Assembly: GCA_020852865.1 (NCBI GenBank) | Contig: JADYZZ010000082.1 | Coordinates: forward strand, 1-64,000 | Reading direction: 5' to 3' | Source of the DNA: Rubrivivax sp. | Lineage (GTDB): Bacteria; Pseudomonadota; Gammaproteobacteria; Burkholderiales; Burkholderiaceae_C | DNA: 64,000 bases | Part shown: positions 18,034 through 26,769 of the stretch, in pieces | Layout: each line of letters begins with the position of its first letter | Position numbering within the stretch: position 1 is the first letter of the stretch | The notes under the pieces: generated by a model | What the model saw: only the letters and a program-made list of their open reading frames with translations | Told to the model about the DNA's origin: nothing | Database searches by the model: none | Position numbers and translations under genes: made by a program

Positions 18034-19029
18034 ATGAGCCCGACCGTCAAGGCCTACCTGATCGAAGAGGCCGCGGGCGCCGTGCGCGCGCGCTTCACGA
18101 GCCTGGCGCCCGAGGCGCTGGACGCCGGTGACGTCGAGCTGCGCATCGACTACGCCAGCGTCAACTACAAGGACGCGCTGGCCGCCACCGGACGCGGCCG
18201 GATCATCCGGCGCTTTCCCTGCGTCGGCGGCATCGACGCGGTGGGCGTGGTCGAGCGCTCGGGCAGCGCGCGCTTTGCCGCCGGCGACGCCGTCGTCGTG
18301 CATGGCTGGGGCTTCGGCGTGTCGCACCATGGCGGTTATGCCGAGCGTGCACGCGTGCCGGCCGAGTGGGTGAACCGGGTGCCCGCGGGGCTCACGCCGC
18401 TCGACGCGGTCACGCTGGGCACGGCCGGCTACACCGCGGCGCTGGCGGTGGAACTGATGCAGCTCAACGGCTGCCGGCCCGAACGCGGGCCGGTGCTCGT
18501 CAACGGCGCCACCGGCGGCGTCGCCGGCATCGCGATCGACCTGCTCGCCCGGCTGGGCTACGAGGTGGTGGCCGCCACCTCGAAGGCGGACGAGACCGAC
18601 TACCTGCTGCAGCTCGGCGCGCGCCGCGTCATCGCGGCCGCGCCGGCTCCGGGTGCGGCGCCGCGGCCGCTGGAAAGCGCGCAATGGGCCGCCGCCGTCG
18701 ATTCGCTCGGCGGCGAGCCGCTGGCCGCGCTCATCCCGCGCATGCACAAGGACGCGGTGATCGCGAGCATCGGCAACGCGGCCGGCATCGCGTTCACGAC
18801 CACCGTCATGCCCTTCATCCTGCGCGGCGTGCGGCTCGTCGGCGTCAACTCCGACAACGACGTGGCCACGCGCGAGCACCTGTGGCAGCGGCTGGCCGGC
18901 GATCTGCGGCCGCGCCACCTGGCGCGGCTGCGGCAGCTGGTGCCTTTCGACGAGCTGCCCGCCGTGATGGACGCGCTCGTCGCCGGGCGGCACCGCGGGC
19001 GCAGCGTCGTGCGCATCGGCGCGGCCTGA
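18034..19029 (+). CDS. acuI: AcuI/YhdH-type NADPH-dependent acrylyl-CoA reductase (MDR family)
   Basis: 331-residue quinone-oxidoreductase-like medium-chain dehydrogenase without zinc ligands. Marks of the YhdH/AcuI branch are SVNYKDALAATGRGRIIRRF, the glycine-rich NADPH motif VNGATGGVAGIAIDLLARLG and GVNSDNDVATREHLWQRLAG near the C-terminus. The branch reduces acrylyl-CoA to propionyl-CoA, which protects against this reactive intermediate (for example in DMSP or 3-hydroxypropionate use). No DMSP or propionate genes are nearby, so the physiological use here is open. Confidence 0.85.
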   Translation: MSPTVKAYLIEEAAGAVRARFTSLAPEALDAGDVELRIDYASVNYKDALAATGRGRIIRRFPCVGGIDAVGVVERSGSARFAAGDAVVVHGWGFGVSHHGGYAERARVPAEWVNRVPAGLTPLDAVTLGTAGYTAALAVELMQLNGCRPERGPVLVNGATGGVAGIAIDLLARLGYEVVAATSKADETDYLLQLGARRVIAAAPAPGAAPRPLESAQWAAAVDSLGGEPLAALIPRMHKDAVIASIGNAAGIAFTTTVMPFILRGVRLVGVNSDNDVATREHLWQRLAGDLRPRHLARLRQLVPFDELPAVMDALVAGRHRGRSVVRIGAA

Positions 19030-19063
19030 GCGGCAGCCGCCCGGGCGCAACGCGGCCGCGTCG

Positions 19064-19714
19064 TCAGGCCGGCTTGCGCCGCACCGCAACGCCCGTCAGT
19101 GCCAGACCGGCGAGCAGCATGGCCCAGGCTCCGGGTTCGGGCACCGGCAGTGCCTCGAAGCGCACGTTGTCGATGGGCGCGCTGACGTATTGGGTGAAGG
19201 TGCTGGCCACCGCGAAGTAGATCGGCACCAGATTCGCATTGCTCGACGGCGTGAAGAAGAGCGCGACCGGGCGCCAATCGAGTTGCGCGCCGAAACTCGA
19301 ACTTCCGTCCACGGTGGTCGTGTAGCCGCCGATCGAGGCGGTCAGGTTCCAGGTGAACGGTCCGTAGCCCGGCGCGCCGCTCGTCGGCGAGAAATCGAAG
19401 CTGAGCTTGTACGGCGTGCCGGCGACGAGGTTGAACAACGTCGTGCTCTTGATCGTGCCCGTGGGCCCCTGGCCGTAGGTGGTGTCGATACTCAGGACGA
19501 CGTAGCGATCGGTTGAAGCGCCCTTGGCGAAGTCATACGCGAGTCCCTGCACGACCTGGAAATCGCTGCCGGTGATCGCCTGGCCTGGAAGGTGGCCGCT
19601 GTTCGTCGACGTGCCGTCGAAGTTCTCGACCCAGGCCGCCTGCGCGGCACCGCTGGCGACGCTCAGCAGCAGCGCCACGGCCAGACCTGCGGATCCTTGG
19701 AAGGCATGCTTCAT
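19064..19714 (-). CDS. PEP-CTERM sorted exported protein
   Basis: 216-residue exported protein. Residues 1-26 form a signal peptide (MKHAFQGSAGLAVALLLSVA then AQA), the middle is a beta-rich domain starting AAWVENFDGTSTNSG, and the C-terminus is a textbook PEP-CTERM signal: VPEPGAWAMLLAGLALTGVA then RRKPA. Such proteins are cut and anchored by exosortase in bacteria that make exopolysaccharide. No exosortase is in the window. The start is set at ATG 19714, where the signal peptide begins. Confidence 0.88.
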   Translation of the reverse strand: MKHAFQGSAGLAVALLLSVASGAAQAAWVENFDGTSTNSGHLPGQAITGSDFQVVQGLAYDFAKGASTDRYVVLSIDTTYGQGPTGTIKSTTLFNLVAGTPYKLSFDFSPTSGAPGYGPFTWNLTASIGGYTTTVDGSSSFGAQLDWRPVALFFTPSSNANLVPIYFAVASTFTQYVSAPIDNVRFEALPVPEPGAWAMLLAGLALTGVAVRRKPA

Positions 19715-19968
19715 CGGGAATGCTCCTGCGATTGGGCTTTCGTCTCGCCGCGCGCCGGCGAGCTCCAGCCGTTGCAAAGCAAGAACCGCACCAGTTGGAC
19801 GGCCAGCCCAGAGCGCATGGCCTTCCTGCGAGGAACAAGCGCGACGGGGCGAAGGAGCCCCTGCGCCCGACCCGCCGCCGTCCGGCCGGCCTCGGCCACA
19901 CTGTGTAATCCCCGACAGGGATGCAAATGCACTAACGTCGAGCCATCCGCAGCTCCTGCCGGAACTCC

Positions 19969-20973
19969 ATGCACGCAGCCGCCACGTCCGGGCCGGGCGC
20001 CTTGCCCGATCACATGCCCCCGCCGGCGATCAACCGGGCGGTGCTCGATCTCTACCGCGCCAGCCGTGAGACTGCGCCGGGCCGCTTCCAGGAGCATGCG
20101 CTGACGATTGTCGAGACGCTGCTGCCTTTCGACTCCGCCTGGTGGGGCATGTCATCGCCGCTGCAGGTCCAGCGCCCCTACCTGCACCGCTGCGACGCGC
20201 GCATCTTCCAGGACTACGTGGCGCACATGGCACAGGACCTCCTTCGCGAGGCGCTCGTTGCGCGGCCCGGCACGACCATCGACCTGGATGCCCTCGTCGG
20301 GCGCGCGCGCCACCTGCGCACGCCGCTGTATCGGGCGTTCGGTCGCAAGTGGGCGATGGAACGCGTGCTCGGCACTCTGCAAGTCGAGCCGGTATCGGGG
20401 CTCTACGAGTCCATCGTGCTGTGGCGCCACGACGCACGCCGCCCCTTCACGGAGGACGAGCGGCGAACCAAGGAGTGGCTCGCGCCGCATCTGGCGCAGG
20501 CCCACCGCATCGGCCGTCTGCTGCACGTGCTGGGCGAGTCGCCCTCGGCGCCACGCGCCTGGGCACTGGTCGACGAATACGGCCATGTGCGCGAGGTGTC
20601 GCCCGCTTTCGTGCCTCTGCTGCGCAAGGAGTGGCCGCGCTGGCTGGGCGAGCGGCTGCCCGAGTCGCTCCCCTCCCTGGCGCAGCTGCGCGCGGGACGG
20701 GCCTGGGTCGGCGACAGCATCGCCTTGAATGCATCGGCGCGCGGCGCGTACGTGCTCGTCGTGGCACGCCACGCGTCGCCCATCCACCGACTCGGTGCGC
20801 GCGAACGCGAGGTCGCTCTGCGTTACGCGCGCGGCGAAAGCCATGCGGCCATTGCGGCGGCGCTGGGCCTGGCGCCGGCCACCGTGCGCAACCATGTCGC
20901 ACGCTGCTTCAGGCGCCTTGCCGTGCACAGCAAGATCGAACTCGCCCGCCGCCTTCTGGCCGAGTTCCCATGA
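19969..20973 (+). CDS. LuxR-family transcriptional regulator
   Basis: 334-residue regulator. The C-terminal 65 residues hold the LuxR/GerE helix-turn-helix (LGAREREVALRYARGESHAA, then GLAPATVRNHVARCFRRLAV). The N-terminal 250 residues are an unassigned sensor region with Trp-rich segments (DSAWWGMSS); it is not clearly an autoinducer-binding or a receiver domain. It is divergent from the PEP-CTERM gene with 254 bases between, so control of that gene is possible. Ligand unknown. Confidence 0.85.
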   Translation: MHAAATSGPGALPDHMPPPAINRAVLDLYRASRETAPGRFQEHALTIVETLLPFDSAWWGMSSPLQVQRPYLHRCDARIFQDYVAHMAQDLLREALVARPGTTIDLDALVGRARHLRTPLYRAFGRKWAMERVLGTLQVEPVSGLYESIVLWRHDARRPFTEDERRTKEWLAPHLAQAHRIGRLLHVLGESPSAPRAWALVDEYGHVREVSPAFVPLLRKEWPRWLGERLPESLPSLAQLRAGRAWVGDSIALNASARGAYVLVVARHASPIHRLGAREREVALRYARGESHAAIAAALGLAPATVRNHVARCFRRLAVHSKIELARRLLAEFP

Positions 20974-21146
20974 CGCACGTGCACGCCTGTGCGATCGCCC
21001 GCGGCGTCCACCGGCGGCAGCGGCGGCCGGCGGCCGGCGGCGACAACGTACCCGTTCGTCCCATCACACGCGCCGGCCCCGCCGAACGCAGCGCCGGCCC
21101 CCCCAGCACGGGCGCCCGGCCTGTGCTGCCCAGCCCGCCGGCGCGT

Positions 21147-22949
21147 TCAGCGCGGGGCGTCGGGTTGCGCCGCCGCCGGCGCGCGGTGCACGGCGAGGTG
21201 GCGCGGCGTCCAGGCCTGCGGCTTGCGCGCGACGAAATGGTGGCGCGCCACGTGGTAGCTCGGGTCGAAGCCGTAGAAGTTGCGCTGCATGCGCCCGAGT
21301 TCCTCGGCACGGTATTGCGCCAGCGGCTTGACGGCCTCGTCGGCGGCGCGCCGCCGGGCCTTGGCGGCGATGCGCCCGGCGAGCCCCGGTGCCGCGGCCA
21401 GCTCCAGCGCCGCGGCCTGTGCCGCGGCGTCGAACGAGGCCGCCTCGTCGGCCAGGCAGCGGTCGACGAGCCCGAGCGCGCGCGCCTCGTGCACGCCGAT
21501 GGGCAGCCGTCCCTGCATGATGCGGCGGCAGGCGCCGTCGTCGGGCGCGCCGCCCACGCGCCGCGGCAGCAGATAGGTCCAGTACTCGCTGCCGTACAGG
21601 TTTCCCATGTTCTTGTAGTGCGGGTTGAGCACGACGCCGGCGTGCGCCCATACCTCGTCGGCCGCCAGCGCGAGGAAGCAGCCGCCGGCACCGGCGTTGC
21701 CGCGCAGCGCGGCCACCACCAGACGGTCGGTGAGCCCGATCAGCGCCAGCGCCACGTCGTCGATGGCGTTGATGTTGCGCCACGAGGCGTCGGCGGCACT
21801 GTCGTCTTCGGCGTCGGCGGCGGCTTCGATGTCGTGCAGGTGGATGCCGTTGCCGAAAAAGCCCGCGCCGCCGGCGAGCACCAGCAGCCGTGTCGGGCGT
21901 GCGCGCACTTCGTCGAGCGCGGCGCGCAGGCGCTCGCATTGGCGCGTGCTCATCGCGCCGTTGTGGAAGTCGAACTCGAGCCAACCTACGCGAGCGCCGG
22001 CGGGCCCGAGCTCACAGTAGCGCAGCTCGTCCCATTCGTCGTCGGGGTGCTCGAGCGGCACGGCGAGCTCGGGCAGCGCCGCCGCCTCGGCGGCGAAGGC
22101 GCGCGTCGCGGCCAGCTTCAGCTCGGGTCGCCCGGGCGCGGCAGCGCCGGCACGCACATGGCCGATCCACAGCGCCGCGTCACGCGTGCGCACCAGCAGC
22201 GCCGGCCCACGCCGGGCAAGCAGCGCGCCCGGCGCGGCCTGCGACACGGCCGTCAGCACCGCACCCAACGTGGTCGCGCTCACGCGGTGCGCGTCGTACA
22301 GCCGGCAGGCACGCCCGGCGAGCTGCGCCTGCACGCCCGGGGCGCCATCGGCCGAGCGGATGCGGCGCAGCACGGTCTCGGTGTCGTCGCGTGCCCAATC
22401 GACGGCGCGCTCGGCCGCCGTCACCGGCGGCTGCCAGCATCCGCGCCGCGCCGGCAGCTCGGGCGAAGGCATCGGGGCGCTGCAGCCCGGGCGCCAGCGC
22501 GCGAGCGCCGCGCGCACCGCGCGCACGGCGGCGTCGACGACCTCGCGGCGATAGAGATCGCCCTTGCAGGCCTCGCGCATCGTGAAGGGCGACCAGGCCC
22601 AGACCGGGCCGGCATCGAGCTCGCCCGTGGCCTGCAGCACGGTGACGCCCCAGTCGCGCTCGCCGGCGAGGATGGCGTGGTCGAGCGCCGAGGGTCCGCC
22701 GTCGCCGGGCGGCCCCGGGTGCACGACCAGGCACAGATGCCGGCTCCACACGCTCTCGGGAATGCGCCGCTTCATGAAGGGCGCGAGCACGAGGTCGGGC
22801 CGCGCCAGCGTCACCGCCTCCTCGGTGACGGCGTCGGCGATGTCGAACTCCACCGTCACCTCGTGGCCCCATTCGCGCAGCTCGACGTGCAGCCGCTGCG
22901 CCAGGCTGTTGAACAGGTGCGTGAGCAGCAGGATCTTCACGCCTGCCAC
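21147..22949 (-). CDS. hoxX: Hydrogenase maturation factor HoxX
   Basis: About 600 residues in two halves. The N-terminal half (to about 280) is like formyl-tetrahydrofolate transferases/hydrolases (LLLTHLFNSLAQRLHVELRE at the start, VHPGPPGDGGPSALD), and the C-terminal half is an enoyl-CoA hydratase-like fold (AGGAGFFGNGIHLHDIEA, NAGAGGCFLALAADEVW). HoxX makes the active-site CO ligand of [NiFe]-hydrogenases from formyl groups under aerobic conditions. The frame begins at GTG 22949; a GTG three codons later (22940) fits the family start better. It is the last gene of the maturation operon, 202 bases after hypE. Confidence 0.93.
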   Translation of the reverse strand: MAGVKILLLTHLFNSLAQRLHVELREWGHEVTVEFDIADAVTEEAVTLARPDLVLAPFMKRRIPESVWSRHLCLVVHPGPPGDGGPSALDHAILAGERDWGVTVLQATGELDAGPVWAWSPFTMREACKGDLYRREVVDAAVRAVRAALARWRPGCSAPMPSPELPARRGCWQPPVTAAERAVDWARDDTETVLRRIRSADGAPGVQAQLAGRACRLYDAHRVSATTLGAVLTAVSQAAPGALLARRGPALLVRTRDAALWIGHVRAGAAAPGRPELKLAATRAFAAEAAALPELAVPLEHPDDEWDELRYCELGPAGARVGWLEFDFHNGAMSTRQCERLRAALDEVRARPTRLLVLAGGAGFFGNGIHLHDIEAAADAEDDSAADASWRNINAIDDVALALIGLTDRLVVAALRGNAGAGGCFLALAADEVWAHAGVVLNPHYKNMGNLYGSEYWTYLLPRRVGGAPDDGACRRIMQGRLPIGVHEARALGLVDRCLADEAASFDAAAQAAALELAAAPGLAGRIAAKARRRAADEAVKPLAQYRAEELGRMQRNFYGFDPSYHVARHHFVARKPQAWTPRHLAVHRAPAAAQPDAPR

Positions 22950-23104
22950 GCCGCGGCCATGGGCCGTGCCGGAAGGCGACGTGCTCGCCGTGCGCCCGCG
23001 CCGCAGCGGCAGGCGAGGATCGCAAGGCGGCCGACGACTTGTGCGCCCCGCGCGCCCGCGCCGCAGCCAAGCAGCCGCCGCGGAACCGGCTGCGCCGGGC
23101 CGCT

Positions 23105-23150
23105 GGCGGCGCCCCCCTGAGGGGGAGGCGCCGCAGGCGCTTCGGGGGGG
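23105..23150. repeat. Dispersed GC-rich palindromic element, copy 1
   Basis: A block of short inverted repeats (GGCGCCCCCCTGAGGGGGAG, then GCGCCGCAGGCGC, then TTCGGGGGGG) just after the hypE stop codon. Its reverse complement closely resembles the element at 56781-56831 between cbbS and cbbX. Similar intergenic elements are common in Burkholderiales. It could form RNA hairpins that separate hypE from hoxX expression. Confidence 0.7.
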
Positions 23151-23151
23151 A

Positions 23152-24225
23152 TCAACATATCCGCGGCAGCTGCTCGCCGCTCAGCCAGTCGACGACGCGC
23201 TGGCCGCCGAAGCGTGTGGCCATCTGCACGAAGCGGTGCGCATCGGCCACCACTTCGCCGATGCACGCGGCGTCGGCGCCGAGCGCATGTGCGCGCATCG
23301 CGGCAAGCACGGCGTCGGCGGCCTCGGGCGCGACGGCGGCGACGAGCTTGCCTTCGTTGGCGACGTACAGTGGGTCGAGCCCGAGCAGTTCGCAGGCGGC
23401 GTCGACCTGAGGCTTGACCGGGATCGCGGCTTCGACCAGGCGCATGCCGACGCCGCTCTGGCGCGCGATCTCGTTGAGCGTGGTCGCCAGGCCGCCGCGC
23501 GTGGGGTCGCGCAGCACATGCACCGCGCCCGGCGGCGCGGCGGCGAGCATCGTCGCCACCAGACCGTGCAGCGCGGCGCTGTCGCTTTCGATCGTGGTCT
23601 CGAACTCGAGCGACTCACGCCTGGACAGCACCGCGACGCCGTGGTCGCCGATGGTGCCCGAGAGCAGCAGCCGGTCGCCCGGCCTGGCCCTGGCGCCGCC
23701 GACGCCGCCGGCGCGTATCAGCGCCGCGCTCACCACGCCGACGCCGGTGGTGGCGATGAAGACGCCGTCGCCCTTGCCTTGCTCGACGACCTTGGTGTCG
23801 CCGGTGACCACCGGCACGCCGGCCGCGCGCGAGGCCGCGGCCATCGACGCGACGACGCGCCGCAGATCGGCCAGCGCGTAGCCCTCCTCGATGATGAAGC
23901 TGGCGGCCAGATACAGCGGCCGCGCGCCCAGCATCGCGACGTCGTTGACCGTGCCGTGCACCGCGAGCGAGCCGAGGTCGCCGCCGGGGAAGAAGATCGG
24001 CGTCACGACATGGCCGTCACAACTCATCACCAGGCGTCCGCCCTCCATCAGCTCGGGCACCGACGCGAGCAGCGCGCCGTCGTCGCCCTGGCGCAGGAAC
24101 TCGTTGTCGAAGGCCGGCGCGAACAGCTCCTCGATCAGCTGCGCCGCGGCGCGTCCGCCGGCGCCGTGGTTGAGGTCGACGCGACCGTGCCGGAAGTCGA
24201 TCGGGCGCAGGTAGTCCTTCTTCAT
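23152..24225 (-). CDS. hypE: Hydrogenase maturation protein HypE, carbamoyl dehydratase
   Basis: 357 residues. HypE turns a carbamoyl group on its C-terminal Cys into a thiocyanate, the source of the active-site CN ligands. The chain ends in LPRIC, with Cys357 as the carrier. ATP-binding PurM-like parts are visible: LNHGAGGRAAAQLI near the start, GDDGALLASVPEL, and LRDPTRGGLATTLNEIA. It starts at ATG 24225, whose ATGA overlaps the hypD stop codon, indicating translational coupling. Partners are HypF (carbamoyl donor) and HypCD. Confidence 0.97.
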   Translation of the reverse strand: MKKDYLRPIDFRHGRVDLNHGAGGRAAAQLIEELFAPAFDNEFLRQGDDGALLASVPELMEGGRLVMSCDGHVVTPIFFPGGDLGSLAVHGTVNDVAMLGARPLYLAASFIIEEGYALADLRRVVASMAAASRAAGVPVVTGDTKVVEQGKGDGVFIATTGVGVVSAALIRAGGVGGARARPGDRLLLSGTIGDHGVAVLSRRESLEFETTIESDSAALHGLVATMLAAAPPGAVHVLRDPTRGGLATTLNEIARQSGVGMRLVEAAIPVKPQVDAACELLGLDPLYVANEGKLVAAVAPEAADAVLAAMRAHALGADAACIGEVVADAHRFVQMATRFGGQRVVDWLSGEQLPRIC

Positions 24226-25397
24226 GCCGACTCCGCGGCGGGTACGGCCTGCGCGTCGGGGTTCGCGTCGCGTCCGGCGTCGCGAAAACGCCCATAGCTG
24301 TAGTGCGCCGCGCAGGCGCCTTCGCTGCTGACCATGCACGAGCCCATCGGATGCTCCGGCGTGCACACGGTGCCGAAGAGCTTGCAATCGGCCGGCTGCC
24401 TCATGCCGCGCAGGATGGCGCCGCATTCGCATTGCTTGTGATCGGGCACCGGCCGGTAGACCAGGCCGAAGCGTCGCTCGGCGTCGAAGCGCGCCCAGGC
24501 CGGGCGGATCTTCAGCGCGCTGTACGGCACCTCGCCCAGGCCGCGCCACTCGAACGACGAGCGCAGCTCGAACACCTCGGCCACCACCTTCTGCGCCGCC
24601 AGGTTGCCCGCGCGCGTGACGGCGCGGCTGAATTCGTTCTCCACCTCGGCGCGGCCCTCGTTGACCTGGCGCACCAGCATCAGGATGGCCTGCATCACGT
24701 CCAGCGGCTCGAAGCCGGCGATCACCACCGGCTTGCCGTACTCCTGGGCGAAATGCTCGTAGGGCTGGCTGCCGATGACGATGCTCACGTGCGCCGGGCC
24801 GACGAAGCCGTCGATCGGCACCGTGCCCCAGGCGCGCACCTCGGCGGCCTCGAGGATGTGCGTGATGGCGCTCGGCGTGAGCACATGGCAGCACAGGACG
24901 CTGAAGTTGGCGAGGTCCTGCCGCGCTGCGGCCTGGATCGCGAGCGCGGTCGGCGGCGTGGTGGTCTCGAAGCCGATGGCGAAAAAGACGACTTCGCGCG
25001 CCGGCTGGGCGGCGGCGATCTTCAGCGCATCGGCGGCCGAGTAGACCATGCGGATGTCGCCGCCGCGCGCTTTGGCCTTCAGCAGGCTGAGGCCCTGCGA
25101 AGCGGGCACGCGCATCGTGTCGCCGTAGGTGCAGACGATGGCGCCGCGCTCGAGCGCCAGGCCGATCGCGAGGTCGATGCGGCCGATCGGCAGCACGCAC
25201 ACCGGGCAGCCCGGGCCGTGGATCATGTGCAGCGCCGGCGGCAGCAGCTCGGCAATGCCGTAGCGCGAGATGGCGTGCGTGTGGCCGCCGCAGAACTCCA
25301 TGAAGCGGTACTGCCGGCCGGGCTGCACCTCGGCCGCGATGCGCGCCGCGATGCCGCGCGCGAGCGTGCCGTCTCGGAACTCGTCGACGTACTTCAA
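24222..25397 (-). CDS. hypD: Hydrogenase Fe(CN)2CO assembly scaffold HypD
   Basis: 391 residues, carrying a [4Fe-4S] cluster and, with HypC, the Fe(CN)2CO unit. Motifs: FMEFCGGHTH (Cys36), GPGCPVCVLP (Cys64, Cys67), GFETTTPPTA, and the C-terminal cluster-binding Cys set ECGAILRG, GTVCTPEHPMGSCMVSSEGA. The only sensible start is a TTG at 25397 (LKYVDEFRDG), which overlaps the hypC stop codon as TTGA; no in-frame ATG or GTG exists between that stop and the conserved N-terminus. Its 3' end overlaps hypE. Confidence 0.96.
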   Translation of the reverse strand: MKYVDEFRDGTLARGIAARIAAEVQPGRQYRFMEFCGGHTHAISRYGIAELLPPALHMIHGPGCPVCVLPIGRIDLAIGLALERGAIVCTYGDTMRVPASQGLSLLKAKARGGDIRMVYSAADALKIAAAQPAREVVFFAIGFETTTPPTALAIQAAARQDLANFSVLCCHVLTPSAITHILEAAEVRAWGTVPIDGFVGPAHVSIVIGSQPYEHFAQEYGKPVVIAGFEPLDVMQAILMLVRQVNEGRAEVENEFSRAVTRAGNLAAQKVVAEVFELRSSFEWRGLGEVPYSALKIRPAWARFDAERRFGLVYRPVPDHKQCECGAILRGMRQPADCKLFGTVCTPEHPMGSCMVSSEGACAAHYSYGRFRDAGRDANPDAQAVPAAESA

Positions 25398-25642
25398 GCC
25401 GACGCCTCCCGCGCCGTCTCCTGCTCGGCCGCGGCGAGTTCGGCGAACAGCGCCAGCGTGCGCTCGGCCTCGTCGGCGTCGAGCAGGCCGATGGCATGGC
25501 CGACATGCACGATGACGTAGTCGCCGATCCGCGCCTCGGGCACGAGGGCGAGCGAGACGCTCTTGCGCACGCCGGCCAGATCGACCAGCGCCTCGTCGTC
25601 GCCGCGACGTTCGACCAGGCGCGCGGGAATGGCTAGACACAT
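25394..25642 (-). CDS. hypC: Hydrogenase maturation chaperone HypC
   Basis: 82 residues beginning MCLAIPARLVE. Cys2, exposed after removal of Met1, binds the iron and the large-subunit precursor. The body GDYVIVHVGHAIGLLDADEA is typical of HypC/HybG. It overlaps the end of hypF by 10 bases and the TTG start of hypD by 2, as expected in a coupled hypFCD unit. Confidence 0.96.
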   Translation of the reverse strand: MCLAIPARLVERRGDDEALVDLAGVRKSVSLALVPEARIGDYVIVHVGHAIGLLDADEAERTLALFAELAAAEQETAREASA

Positions 25643-26766
25643 GCAGCACCCTCCTCGATCGGCGCCGGTGCTTCGGCCAGCCGCCGTTCCGCCACCCAGG
25701 CCTGGCCGAGCGCAAGACCGGCGTCGCCGCAGTTCACGCTCTGCGGCAGCAGGACCTCGAGGCCGCGCCGCTCGAGCAGCGTGCGCAGGCGCTGGGCGAG
25801 CAGGCGGTTGAAAAAGCAGCCGCCGGCGAGCACCACCTGCCCGACGCCGGCGGCGGCCGCGGCGTCGCCGGCGGCGCGCGCCAGCGCCTCGGCCAGCACG
25901 GCGTGGAACAGCGCCGCGCCCTCGCCTGCCTGCTGCGCGGCGCCGAGTTCGGCCAGGCGCGCGAACAGCGGCCGCAGGTCGATGCGGGCGCCGGCGTCGC
26001 GCGGCACGAGCGCATCGTATGCAGGCAGTTCGTGGCCTTGCAGCCAGCGCGTGGCGGCCTGCTCGAGCGCCTGCGCCGCCTCGGCCTCCTGCGCCTGGCG
26101 CAAGCCGAGGCCGAGGATGCCGGCCGCCGCGTCGAACCAGCGCCCGGCGCTCGTGGTGGGCGGACAGTGCAGACCGCGCGCGAGCATCTGCGCCACGCCG
26201 CGCGCCGGCGCCTCGCCTGCGGCCGGGCCCAGGCGCGGCGCGATCTCGTCGCCGCGGCCCAGCGCATGCAAGGCGGCGGCCGCCATCCGCCAGGGCTCGC
26301 GCGCGGCCCGGTCGCCGCCGGGCAGCGCCAGCGGCCACAAGTGCGCCAGGCGCTCGCAGCCGGCGCCTTGCACGCGCAGCAGCTCGCCGCCCCAGGCCGT
26401 GCCGTCGCGGCCCAGCCCGACGCCGTCGAGCGCCAGGCCGATGACCGGGCCCGCGAGCGCGCGCTCGGCGGCGACGACGGCGACATGGGCATGGTGGTGC
26501 TGCACGCCGAACGCGGGCACACCGAGCCTGGCCGCCAGCGCCCCCGCGACGCGCGTGCTGTGGAAATCGGGGTGCAGGTCGTGCGCCAGCGCATCGACGC
26601 GGCCGCCGGCCGAGTGCAGCAGCGCCTCGGCCGAAGCCTCGAGCGCCGCACAGGCCGTGGGCGTGCCGAGGTCGCCGTGCAGCGCCGACCACTGCACGCT
26701 GGCGTCCGCGCGCCGCAGGCAGGCGGCGTTCTTCAGGTACGCACCGAGCGCGAGGATCGTGGCCAT
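25633..26766 (-). CDS. hypF: Short-form HypF, carbamoyltransferase domain only
   Basis: 377 residues. Full HypF (about 750) has acylphosphatase, zinc-finger, YrdC and Kae1-like domains in that order. This protein begins exactly at the last one (LALGAYLKNAACLRRA) and keeps its metal motif VQHHHAHVAVVAAE, the ATP-site strand VIGLALDGVGLGRDGTAWGG, and LAGGCFFNRLLAQRL and NCGDAGLALGQAW. It resembles the short HypF1 of Cupriavidus necator, reported to be functional. The gene starts 3 bases after hypB and ends inside hypC, so it is not an accidental truncation in this cluster. Where the carbamoyl-adenylate comes from if no long HypF is encoded elsewhere is an open question. Confidence 0.93.
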   Translation of the reverse strand: MATILALGAYLKNAACLRRADASVQWSALHGDLGTPTACAALEASAEALLHSAGGRVDALAHDLHPDFHSTRVAGALAARLGVPAFGVQHHHAHVAVVAAERALAGPVIGLALDGVGLGRDGTAWGGELLRVQGAGCERLAHLWPLALPGGDRAAREPWRMAAAALHALGRGDEIAPRLGPAAGEAPARGVAQMLARGLHCPPTTSAGRWFDAAAGILGLGLRQAQEAEAAQALEQAATRWLQGHELPAYDALVPRDAGARIDLRPLFARLAELGAAQQAGEGAALFHAVLAEALARAAGDAAAAAGVGQVVLAGGCFFNRLLAQRLRTLLERRGLEVLLPQSVNCGDAGLALGQAWVAERRLAEAPAPIEEGAACV

Positions 26767-26769
26767 GAC

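Noticed and set aside
25633-26766. HypF as a pseudogene because of its short length
   Set aside because: Its borders fit the operon exactly, all motifs of the domain are intact, and short functional HypF proteins are known.
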